DNA of 64,000 bases from assembly GCF_040958095.1 (NCBI RefSeq), contig NC_091216.1:6782069-6846068 (forward strand). The letters are read 5' to 3'. Positions 32,835 to 42,324 of this stretch are shown here, piece by piece. This stretch comes from Procambarus clarkii (lineage: Eukaryota > Arthropoda > Malacostraca > Decapoda > Cambaridae). Within the stretch, counting starts at the first letter, position 1. Each line of letters begins with the position of its first letter. The position numbers and the translations under genes were made by a program. The notes below the pieces were generated by a model. The model saw only the letters and a list, made by a program, of their open reading frames with translations, was not told where the DNA came from and did no database searches.

Positions 32835-34435
32835 AGAAGCCTTTCGTCTTCCATGTCGACACAAACAACATTGGCATTAGGAACACAACAACGAGACGGG
32901 GTCGTGCACTCTGTTACGTACCCCTATAAGATACGTAAGAAAATAAATTAATATGTACCTTTATAATTGTGTGTAAATTACAAGTATGTATATTGATATA
33001 CTTATATGTCTATGCAAAAGTAATTTCATGTTACAGTGTTGGCGTTAGGCCCAACGTATCGTGGGAATGATTGTTTTATTTCTTTGTGTGCTCAGTTTTC
33101 CCACGGGAACTAATGATTTATATGTGATCATAAGTGGGTAACAGAGGTGAATAATAATTGAGTGAACTGTATCTGGCAAATTGTCGTGGGATAGTCCGTT
33201 GCTGGGTGAGCATGCCATTATTCCCCTCTGTATGCGTATTTTAATTACTATGTAAAGAAATAATTACCTTATTTTTGTATATCAATATGTATTAATTATT
33301 CATTAAGTTAATTTAAGATTTCTCTTGTCACAATGTATTGCTCCATTGTTGAAATAATAAATATTGTAACTTTGGCAAATTGTTCGTGGGGCAAGGCAAT
33401 GTTTTTGACTCCCGCGTTATTGTTATTCAGTAGCTGATCCGGAACCAGAGAGTTAGCATCTAGTGGAGTTAAGTTATACATTTTTGTTCTGTCATAGCCA
33501 TACATATAATAATATTAATTTAATGTCTGGAAGATACAGTGATATTTTTAATGTGATATATTGTGACCAAATAATCATCTGTTTGCTATTGAGATTTATG
33601 TAATATATATCTATATAAGATTTTGTATCTATTCTTTCAGTCCTAAAGGAAGATTTTTATTAACGTGCTCATTACTTATCAAGGGGTTATACTGGTGACC
33701 CGCTCTTGTGAACAGCAGTTTTTTAATAACCCTAGACCTTGTTGTTGTTAGCTGTTTCAGGGTCACGAGCCGTAACGTACGATAGGTAACACACTCCAAC
33801 TACTACCGTCATAAAGGAGCCACTCGACATCCTATCCAGTGTGCAACACAACGAACCTTTCAATTTACAAGGTTACAATCTCGTCAACATCTCCTCAGTC
33901 CTCAATATTTCTCGGTCCATGCAGCAGGCCCAGTTCTCCAACAGACTAGTACTTTGCTGGATCCTGCAGCACCATATCAAAATCTCCGACCTCAATATTC
34001 TTCGGTCCCTGCAGCAGGTCCAGTTGTCCAACCGACTCATTCTGCGCTGGGTCCTGCAGCACTACATCAACATCTCCTAATATCACAATCTCCTTCGGTT
34101 CCTACAGCAGACCCAGTTCTCCAACAAGCACTTGCTTCGCTGGACCATGCATCTGACGAACCATCTCCACAACATCTCCTTGGATCACCATTTCCTTTGA
34201 AACATTCAGCACGCCCAGTTCTCTAGCCGATTTGTACTTCACTGAGCTCTGCACACCGACATCAACATCTTCTACAATCACCATCCTCTTCAGTTCATGC
34301 AGCCGACCCAGTTCTCCAACCAGCACCAGCACTCACTTCACTGGGCCGTGTACCTGCAGAACTACAATCTCCACATCTTCTTTATCAAAGGCTCGGAAAT
34401 CGTCCCCGACGTGCTCTCCAGAGTCTACGAGGTGA
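32835..34435 (+). pseudogene. Element B RNase H, interrupted and internally amplified
   Basis: The start KKPFVFHVDTN at about 32839 matches G1's KPFILHVDAS. A solo LTR (32912-33791) interrupts it. Beyond it, an RNase H segment of the QRL-RW-LQ-YN type is repeated about five times with a 90-103-bp spacing (GCAGCAGGCCCAGTTCTCC-like blocks near 33920, 34010, 34103, 34206 and 34297). The normal end LQNYNLHIFFIKG and DVLSRVYEVK follow at 34350-34435. Confidence 0.7.
32912..33791. mobile_element. Solo LTR C (880 bp) inserted in element B
   Basis: Ends TGTTAC and GTAACA. CACTC flanks both sides (32907-32911 and 33792-33796), a perfect 5-bp target duplication. It has no coding capacity and no relation to the G1, A or B LTRs. 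It contains TATATAAG at 33613 and AATAAA at about 33354; their order does not settle orientation. Confidence 0.8.
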
Positions 34436-34500
34436 AACCTCCCACTTCAACTCTCCACTCCACCGCAGTATTATAAGCGATAGGAACAGGCTTCGGGGGA

Positions 34501-35151
34501 TTGCCGTTTCGGAAATCTCTTGCTTAGGCAAGGAGATCCTGCCTATGCCTATACCGATGGATAATAATATAGATGGCAGTGCCTCGTCCCACTTACTCCC
34601 TTCCGCAGGGCAGTATATCCTTAACAAATTCTTCAGTGTTCCATAGCAACGCTTCAACGCCCCCCTGCGACTGAGGGGTGATATGTTGACGAGCGCACTT
34701 GAACCACCTTCCGTCCTTTAACAGTTTCCCTGAACAGTTTTGATTGGAAGACGCTCCCCAAGTCCGTCTGGATAATCTTGGGCATGCCTTACCAGGCAAT
34801 GTAGTGCTCGTGATGTTACTTTCCTCAAAGGGACCGCTTCGGTGAAACGGGTGGCTGTACACATTATGATAAGCAAATATTCGTGGCCTTTCCACGTCCT
34901 CGGCAACGGACCCACACAGTCTACCAGGACCCTCTCCAAAGGCTCACCAAAAGCTGGGATGGGCCTCAAAGGTGCCTTTGAAATAGCCAGGACTGCTTAC
35001 CTGCACGCTGGCATGCCAAACATTTTCGACAAAACCTTTTCACATCCTTTCGTATGTTTGGCCAATGAAAATGTTCATGCACCTTCTTCAAGGTCTTTTT
35101 CACACCCAAGTGGCATGCCATATCCACGGAGTGGGCTAGTTCTATCAGCAC
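34501..35151 (-). pseudogene. Element A integrase
   Basis: Minus-strand integrase of Ty3/gypsy type. The zinc module HLGVKKTLKKVHEHF with CLACQ is at 34966-35151, then LVDCVGPLPRTWKGHEY (first catalytic D, about 34918-34930) and CTATRFTEAVPLRK. The second D region and beyond are frameshifted, and KWDEALPSILL with SQGGVEALLWN parts lie in different frames. It ends abruptly at B's polypurine tract. Strand and style match the RT-RNase H at 26766-28194, so I read both as one element A with order integrase-RT-RNase H, split by B. Confidence 0.7.
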
Positions 35152-35470
35152 TAAATTTCGCCACCTGACTCTGCACTACATCGCCTGATTGTGGTGGGTT
35201 GTTACGGTCTCTTCACCGTTGTCTGAGTGTAGCGTGGCAATTCCAGCACCATCTATGAGTCTGCACTCAAACTCCCCTGATATTGGACGCTACGTGGACA
35301 AAGCCATCTATTGGTTGTGGTATGACAGTGGCAAATGGCTTTGGTTTCCTGTCTTCATCATATTGTGTGGTCGACATGGATGACCTCTGGTGAGGTGGCG
35401 GATCAAGATCAGCGCCACCTAGGTTGTGCTATGAGCATAATGTCTACTCCCCAGTGAGTAAGTGTTACGT
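35152..35470. other. Element A-related sequence, no gene
   Basis: Shares blocks with 25763-25990. No open frame with a known domain. It lies upstream of A's integrase on the minus strand and may be its protease-integrase linker. Confidence 0.4.
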
Positions 35471-35755
35471 CCTGGTGTTGGAAACCTGACAGACATAATA
35501 ACATGAGTATCCCCTTAAAGAAAAGAGAATGGGTGATTCAGTGACGTCATCGATGTCACGCATTTACATTACTCGTAATCTTTTTATACAACAGTCTAGT
35601 GATTAAATTGAATAAAAAAGTGGCACTAAGACTGAATATAATTTTCAACACTGGGAAAATAGCTTAATACTCTATTCCTTAAACATAAATAGAACCATCA
35701 AACATTTGAGTTCGTCTCTTCCGGGAGCGTCGTCACGTACATAATAACAACAAAG
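35471..35755. repeat. Dispersed repeat R copy 2, left part
   Basis: Matches 10180-10455 (CCTTAAAGAAAAG, GTGACGTCATCGATG, ACAACAGTCTAGTG, GACTGAATATAATTT). Broken at ATAACAACAAAG by the LINE. Confidence 0.75.
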
Positions 35756-35868
35756 GAGAGACCTGACACTCGGAAGGTCGGCCATCATGGCGTGCGGATT
35801 GAACGCTCCTGGCTGGACGTTCTTTCCACACCTTACCTGGAACTCGTCTTTGAATTCAGCTGGCTTCT

Positions 35869-37442
35869 TTGGGCCAGTGTGTGCTCACTGCAGTTGCCCA
35901 GGGGTTCACAGGACCGGGGGAGGCCGGAGCCTCCCTAATGGACGCCTCCCCGAGCGGGGGCGCCATGGATGTTGAAAGCAAGTCCCAGAGAGGAAAACGT
36001 CTGCTGGAAAATGAGTCGGCTGATGCTGCCCCAGAGCGAGAAGCTAAGAGGATGTCTTCCCCTTCAGAAGACCTTAGTCTTGTAGTTTTCCCCGTTCCTC
36101 GTTTGTGGTAGTCCTAATCCAGTCAGAATCAGGTCAGTGCGTCTTTGCAAATCCTCGTACCTTAGGTGCAGCAATCGAGGCTTCCGTATTGTGGCCACAT
36201 TGCCTGCCTGAGACCATACGTACCCGGGGTAGGGGTGCAACACTGAAGCTACATATCAGAAAGGAGGCTCTATCACACATCTGTGTATCCGACATTATTA
36301 AGTTGGGGGACTGGCCTGTCAGGTGCCGACAGGTATTGTCACAGGAGGAGGAGTCTCGGGCCCGGTATGGGAAGGTTGGCCCAATTGACCAGAGTGTAGA
36401 TGTGGATGACATCCAGGCCGCTCTGCAGGTATTAGGGGGTGCATCAGCGAGATTATTGGAAGTTACCAGGATTCGCGGAGCAGCAGGGCCGACATCCATG
36501 GTCCATGTAAAGTTCGATGGGCACCTCCCTGACCGAGTGGCACTACACAGGACCTCGTATCAGGTTCAGCCCTACAATTTCCCTGTGTTACGATGTTACG
36601 CTTGTCATCTATTGGGCCACAGTCGCCTGACCTGCCGTAATGCAGCACGTTGTGCAAACTGCGGCAAAACAGGCCATTCAGACAGAGATAACGGTGGGTG
36701 CTCTGCTGCACCTCGCTGCTTTTTATGCCATGGCCATCATAAGGTTACGTCTAAGAGTTGCCCTGTATATCTTGAGGCCCTCCAGTTGGACATCGATCAT
36801 AAAACAGAGGGGACACCTCGACATGAGCTGTTCCAGAAGTTGCGCACCCTCAATCAGCCTATCGCTTCTCGCCTCCAGGTTTCCCCTAGTCGGGTCTCTT
36901 CACAAGTAGGAACTAGCAGACGCTCTTGCCTGTCCCAGTCACATGCCTCATACGCCCAGGTTGCTAATCGATTTTCCCTCCTGGGTAGCCTTGACACTGA
37001 CGGAAACTCATCCACGGATACAGACATGGACGCTCAGTCTCGGCCGGAGCCTAGCACTCGTCACCCTCCTGCCTCTCCTCAAAGAAGCCAACACCGGCGT
37101 CGTCGACACACCCATCGATCAGGAGGTACTGCTCCAACAGACAGTCCTGATGATCCTCTGGTCCCCCAGGCACTTTCCCAAGGGATTGTGACACCGGGGG
37201 AACATGAGGCCCAGAGTGAGGCTCCCACCAGTCGCAGACGCCGTCAAGAGAGTTCGCGAGCCGACCACCGCTTCCGTCAGGCAGAGAGAAGCATAGATCA
37301 ACATCCTCTGGACTGGAAGTCATTGATACCACACATTTTACTTACTTTGTATGAGGGTTTTATGGCTTTTTCTAGTGGTTCCCCCTTTGGAGACGTCTGT
37401 GCACTGGTGGTCAAAAAGTTAGCTGTTGTATTTCAGGGATAA
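35869..37442 (+). pseudogene. LINE ORF1 (gag-like, CCHC zinc knuckles), one frameshift
   Basis: The first part (35869-36111) carries a basic SKSQRGKRLLENES stretch. A frame change at about 36105-36111 leads into 36105-37442. Nucleic-acid-binding C-terminal knuckles lie at about 36595-36770: CYACHLLGHSRLTC, CANCGKTGHSDRDNGGC and CFLCHGHHKVTSKSC. The tail is Ser/Arg/His-rich. The ATG nearest a plausible start is 35787 or 35869; I cannot decide. The protein would coat LINE RNA. A single frameshift could be a sequencing error. Confidence 0.8.
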
Positions 37443-37881
37443 TGGCGCCCCATCCTGAGAATACTGTGGCGTTTTGGAATGCCCGCTCCCTTTTAAGAAG
37501 ACGCAATTTCTACGCAATTTTGATTCCACCCCGCGTCCATGGACTCGTCATCGTTCTCAACTCCTCGACACTGCCATCACTCGTCTCCGGATTGGGCACA
37601 CTTGCCTGGCCGCACATCTCCATCGTCTACGGCTGGTAGATTCCCCATACTGCCAGTGGTGTCCGACCCAGGAGGATACAGTGGAGCACCTTCTTCACTG
37701 CCCTCGATTTCATAGCGCTCGCGTCAGACTACAGAGTGCTGTTCGTAGGCTGAATATTCCCCGCCTCACAGTTCCCGTTCTCCTTGACGTGGCAGGTGCG
37801 AGAGATGAAGACGTTCGTCATGACATCCTTTGCCATACCTTCCGCTTCATCCGTCATGTCCGTGGCCTGAAGAGACTGTAA
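37442..37881 (+). pseudogene. LINE ORF2 remnant: endonuclease start fused to C-terminal zinc region
   Basis: ATG at 37442 overlaps the ORF1 stop (TAATG, 37440-37444). Residues NTVAFWNARSLLRRR are the start of an APE-type endonuclease. After a junction near 37501-37525 (ACGCAATTT repeated at both edges) the frame changes, and the sequence is the C terminus of a LINE ORF2: LDTAITRLRIGHTCLA, then C-x2-C and H-x4-C in YCQWCPTQEDTVEHLLHCPR. The endonuclease active site and RT are gone. Confidence 0.8.
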
Positions 37882-37935
37882 AATTTGTGGCCTGAGGAGA
37901 TTGTAGGGTCTATGGCCTGAAGAGACTATAGGGAC
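37857..37935 (+). repeat. LINE 3' UTR, three ~27-bp repeats
   Basis: GTGGCCTGAAGAGACTGTA, GTGGCCTGAGGAGATTGTA and ATGGCCTGAAGAGACTATA, about 27 bp apart, starting inside the last codons of ORF2. Confidence 0.85.
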
Positions 37936-38021
37936 CCCATCCCTCCGCTATTTCTCTGTATCGGGCAGCCGGGGCGCATCCGATCCCACGATCGTCGTCG
38001 ACCCTAAATCAACACAACAAC

Positions 38022-38880
38022 ATAACAACAAAGCACACGCTGTAGAGTGGCTCTCTATATGAGCTGATTTAACTCGTTAGACACCCAGACGACGTGTCAA
38101 CAAGCGAACAACCAGCAAAACAGCCTCTCAACAATCACAGCAACACCAGTGTCCGTCTTATCAAATATTTTGTGTTTAAGTTTGGCCATATTTATTCATA
38201 AATAAGTAGGTGGTTATAATGCATGAGAACCCCACAACCAAGTACGTTTACTCAGCTCAACATTCGTATTCCCATGTCATACCTGTACTTATATGGTTAG
38301 GAAAACATTATTAATTCTTTAAACTCTGCAGGTAATTGTGATTTGGAGTTAAAAGAAGCTGAGCAGACAGTTGGTCTTCAATATAAGATTACACAGGTGT
38401 ACACCAAGCATTGTAGGCCTCCAGACAGCCGGCATTACGTGGCACTCAGAGGCACAGGGCCCCACCCAACTTTAATGCTACAATTACACAGCCTTAGCAG
38501 GGCCCCTTAAACAGGAACAGCTAAGCCCCATTTTGTACAATACTGTAGACATAATACTAAAAATTATAATTAATTATTGCTATAATAATAATAGACCACC
38601 ATGTGTGGTATGATTTATACTTTACATATTGAATATTGGGTAAACAATTTGTGGTTTATGGAGATATCTCAGTGGTTTAATTAAGCTGCAAATTGCCCCC
38701 ACAATTATGTGAGATAAATTCAGGCAGTTCAATCAGTACATACAGTCCACTCACTTACTTAATTATTTACTTCTTTAATTAACTAACTTAGTAATAAGAA
38801 CTAACTAAGAAAAATAATCAAATTAAATCATAGTAAAGTCATTAAAAAAGAATTAAGCTGCTAGGAATTTTCCACACCTG
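38022..38880. repeat. Dispersed repeat R copy 2, right part
   Basis: Continues R after the LINE. It matches 10480-11300 (AGGTGGTTATAA, CCATGTCATACC, CATTACGTGGCACTC, GACCACCA-TGTGGTATGATTTAT), ending GCTAGGAATTTTCCACACC. Confidence 0.75.
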
Positions 38881-39495
38881 GTTTCCCCAGTCTACCGTCC
38901 TGTTACCTGATGACATTTTATGTCCACAGAGGTGACGTGTGAAGGTAGTGGTACTGTATAGGGTAGTTTACCTTGGGCAGTCCACGTACTCTCAGCTCGG
39001 TCCTGGAAGACGACTAAGTAAGCCACTGCCGATTGGAGCAGTGTGTTAGCTGCTGATTTATGAAATGTTGGAAGAGATAAGCATATCCCGGGAATTGCTT
39101 AGGAGAGTAATGGACGACAGTGAGGTGCCTGTGGTGAAGTGCTGCTAGCCGGTTGCTAGAGGGTTCTGCCCGGGGTTACCTACCCCCTGTATACGGTTGT
39201 TAGTAACCCTGATAAGCATGTGGCTGAAGTCCTCTGCCAGCGAGTGGCTGAAGAGTGATAGTGGGGTATAGGCACCTCATGATACTGTGTCGGTGGGCTG
39301 GCCCACGTAAAAGGTGAACTTGCCAGTGTTTTCCAGTACAAGTGGACGAGGTACTGGTTGGTGGAAACACTGGGGTTGGTAAATACTACACGTGAGCACT
39401 TTTGGTGTCCTGTGTGAAAGTAACATCACTGCAAATAAGTGAATTAGTAATCTATTATATTTTTCAGGTATAAGTGTAAATATATTGGTGAAGGG
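38881..39495. other. No gene recognised
   Basis: Mixed composition; no long open frame, no repeat noticed. Confidence 0.35.
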
Positions 39496-39720
39496 AACTG
39501 TGTATTGTTCATATTCTCTATCCTACATATACATATGTTTAATATGATCACTGGACACACGATCAAACACTAGTGGCTAAATTAACAACTGATTAAGTAG
39601 AATTACCCTCGAAATCTGACATGAGGATGCTAACTCACTATAGCTCATCATGGCGCTCACGTAGGCCGCCAACGAAAATGCTTCAGGACTGCTTCACAAA
39701 GCTTCCTGCAGTCCACGACT

Positions 39721-39757
<37 letters not shown>

Positions 39758-40371
39758 TTAATAATAATAGTAATAATAATATTTTACTTAGGAAAAGTAC
39801 ATACATATAGTTCCAAACATTCTGATTGCGAAACCACTTGCCACTTGACTGTGGACTTGAGTCCACAACGTTTCCAGACCGGCTCCACAACAGAAACGCC
39901 TGCTCACTTCTTCCTCTTGAAGGTACACCAATTAGTTTCACTAAGGCGCGGCCAAACACTCACTACCAGGCCGCCTCTAATTATCACATTCACAGAGAGA
40001 TGGCGTACTAGGTCCCCAACAGCTTCTTCACACTTGCAGACAAGTAGCGTTCACTCCAGCACTAACACAGGGGACTATATTCCTCTTCATTGCAGGAGAT
40101 CAACTCAATACATTCACTTCTGATGACAGTTGCGACTCAAGTGAGGTCAAGATGTCCTACGAGCCTCACATCATGTCAGCAAAGTATCGACCTCTCATGT
40201 CATGTCACTTATTTACATGTTCTTTTCCTGCTCATATTTTAAATTTAGTCACCAACATTTATTGCGTAGATATATATACATATGTTTTGTATGTCCTCTC
40301 AGCTAGGTCTCGCATGTGGAATAACTTTCAGATAGGTAGATTCATTCTTCAGGCTACCTGGGGTCACAACA
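39496..40371 (-). mobile_element. A-type LTR, probably solo
   Basis: Homologous to 26002-26728 across most of its length, ending TCACAACA at 40371 (the minus-strand TG end). AAGGG occurs on both sides (39491-39495 and 40372-40376), a possible 5-bp target duplication. The left terminus does not show a clean CA/TG, so I hold this loosely. No pol sequence adjoins it. A 132-bp insertion (39722-39853) lies inside. Confidence 0.65.
39722..39853 (-). mobile_element. Short retroposon end with (TTA)n tail
   Basis: Absent from the related LTR at 26205. GACTT is duplicated at 39717-39721 and 39854-39858. Contains an ATAATAATA tract next to one side, read as a 3' tail on the minus strand, and about 75 bp of other sequence: a 5'-truncated LINE or SINE insertion. 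Confidence 0.65.
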
Positions 40372-40442
40372 AAGGGTCCATAGGGAGAACACATGCTCAG
40401 AGAGCAGCTGTCTCATTCACTAGTACATTCTTCTTGAAAATA

Positions 40443-40900
40443 TCAGTGTCCAGGCGATATCACAAGGCTACACCTTGAAGATAAGAGTGCCCAGACGATG
40501 TCACTGAGCTACACCTTGAAGATATCAATGTCCAGCGATGTCACTGGGCTACACCTTGAAGATATCAATGTCCAGCGATGTCACTGGGCTACACCTTGAA
40601 AACCTCAGTGTCCTGGTGATGTCACTGGGCTACACCTTGAAGACCTCAGTGTCCAGACGATGGCACTGGGCTACACCTTGAAGACATCAGTGTCCAGCGA
40701 TGTCACTGGGCTACACCTTGAAGACATCAGTGTCCAGGCGATGTCACTGGGCTACACCTTGAAGACATCAGTGTCCAGGCGATGTCACTGGGCTACACCT
40801 TGAAGACATCAGTGTCCAGGCGATGTCACTCGGAGTCACCTTGAAGACGTCATTGTCCAGACGATGTCACTGGGCTACACCTTCAAGACCTCGGTGTCCT
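40443..40900. repeat. 40-41-bp minisatellite, about 11 copies
   Basis: Blocks GATGTCACTGGGCTACACC, TTGAAGACATC and AGTGTCCAGGC; early copies have AAGATATCAATGTCCAGC and are 40 bp. Confidence 0.9.
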
Positions 40901-41016
40901 GGCGAGCGCTCGCCTTAACTATGAGCGCTCGCCTCCACTATGAGCGCTAGCCTCCACTATGAGCGCTCGCCTCCACTATGAGCGCTCGCCTCCACTACGA
41001 GCGCTCGCCTCCACTA
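40901..41016. repeat. 19-bp tandem repeat, 6 copies
   Basis: Unit TATGAGCGCTCGCCTCCAC. AGCGCT within each unit is palindromic. It abuts the 41-bp array through TGGCGAGCGCTCGCC. Confidence 0.9.
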
Positions 41017-41227
41017 CTGATGGAACTGATGAAAAGTTTCAGCACTTTTGCCAGGTGCTCGTATACTCGTTCCATTCACCATTCTGCCAAGAGGGTGTCG
41101 TGGACGTCTGGCACTGGCTTCTGCTTAGCAACATAAGTTCCCAGGAACCTGAAAATGAACGAAACACTTGCATCCTGTATTATCTGAGTGTAGTATGAAG
41201 TAAATGTATAAGTGAAAGCATAGGTAA

Positions 41228-41362
41228 CGTAACACTAATTTATGAGAGGAATTAACACTAATCTATGAATGAATAGAACACTAATTTATGCAAGAAATGA
41301 ACTCTAATTTTTGAAAGAAATGAACACTAATTTATGAACTAAATTAACACTAATACATACGG
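41228..41362. repeat. Degenerate ~27-bp tandem repeat, about 5-6 copies
   Basis: AACACTAATTTATGAA with variable AGAAATGA/GAATTAAC spacers. Confidence 0.7.
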
Positions 41363-41627
41363 GTTCTTATGTTAACAGAGAGGATCATCGGGCAAAAAAC
41401 TAAACAGATTAGCTGGGCGCAGTATAGTGTGGCTTCGAAGCTTGGTCTCTGCCACTTGTATAGCTAACAAGGTAAACTAACTTAACACTTGTGATAACTC
41501 TTTGCCACTAGCGAATACAAGGGTAGTCAACAGGTGTACATCTGACTACTGGTACCATTTGTCTTACTCCATACACAACCACGTTCACAGTGATGATGAC
41601 ATCTCTGAGAGTGGATTACTTTGCACC

Positions 41628-41945
41628 TGTCCCATGGCAGCCCCTCCCACATACCACCTCTCCATTCGGTCTCATAGCAGCCCCTCCCACATTCCACCTC
41701 TCTCCCTCCGGTCCCATGGCAGCCCCTCCCACATACCACCTCTTCCTCCGGTCCCTTGGCAGCCTCTCGTACATACCACCTCTCTCCCTCCGGTCCCATG
41801 GCAGCCCCTCCCACATACCACCTCTCTCCCTCCGGTCCCATGGCAGCCCCTCCCACATACCACCTCTCTCCCTCCAATCCCATGGCAGCCCCTCCCACAT
41901 ACCACCTCTTCCTCCTGTCCCATTGCAGCCCCTCCCACATGCAAA
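41628..41945. repeat. 39-42-bp minisatellite, about 8 copies
   Basis: CCCATGGCAGCCCCTCCCAC then ATACCACCTCTCTCCCTCCGGT. Open in several frames (PPTYHLSPSGPMAA and similar), not a gene. Confidence 0.9.
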
Positions 41946-42324
41946 CACAATATGATAAACATTAGAGCAAGATTTACCCTCACGTGCATGAAAATGCCAT
42001 CATCATGGCAGTAAGATATCTTCAAACTCCATCAAAGACTCGATAAGGCCTCGAACCACTTACCTCAATTGCACTAGCAGCTTACTACAGGACCCCCTGA
42101 GGAGGAAATATTATGCGTGGTTTCTTACTCAAGCTGAGAGCTTGAGTCGCCTTGGAGAGGTCGGGGGAGGAGCACCGACCCTGAGACGTGCTTCGGAATG
42201 GACCGGGAGACTTATCTCTTTGCTGTTGAGATACGCGGTTGATTTTAATGATCGCCTGAGAATATTGTGATGGTTTCAATAATGCATATTTATCTCCTAC
42301 CCTTGGAGTTCCCTGAAGCTTCAA

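Larger units (their letters stand above)
28195..34500 (+). mobile_element. Element B: old RT-less Gmr1-like element nested in A
   Basis: Plus strand, same family as G1 by protein and leader similarity. Parts: 5' LTR (28195-28707), leader with an inserted retroposon (29102-29513), gag (30009-31400), protease and integrase (31401-32505), RNase H (from about 32835, interrupted by a solo LTR and expanded by tandem repeats, to about 34435), polypurine tract CAGGCTTCGGGGGA ending at 34500. No 3' LTR follows; the sequence passes straight into the minus-strand integrase of A. No RT motifs occur between integrase and RNase H, as in G1. Many stops and frameshifts show it is dead and old. Confidence 0.75.
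35756..38021 (+). mobile_element. Internally deleted LINE with 12-bp target duplication
   Basis: ATAACAACAAAG occurs at 35744-35755 and 38022-38033, bracketing a non-LTR element of 2.27 kb. It contains a short 5' UTR, ORF1 with zinc knuckles, a TAATG junction and a fused remnant of ORF2 (first ~30 codons joined to the last ~130). The 3' UTR has tandem repeats. Gag-type ORF1 with three CCHC-like knuckles and an endonuclease start of NTVAFWNARSL type suggest an R1/jockey/I-group LINE. Loss of endonuclease core and RT makes it non-autonomous. Confidence 0.85.
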
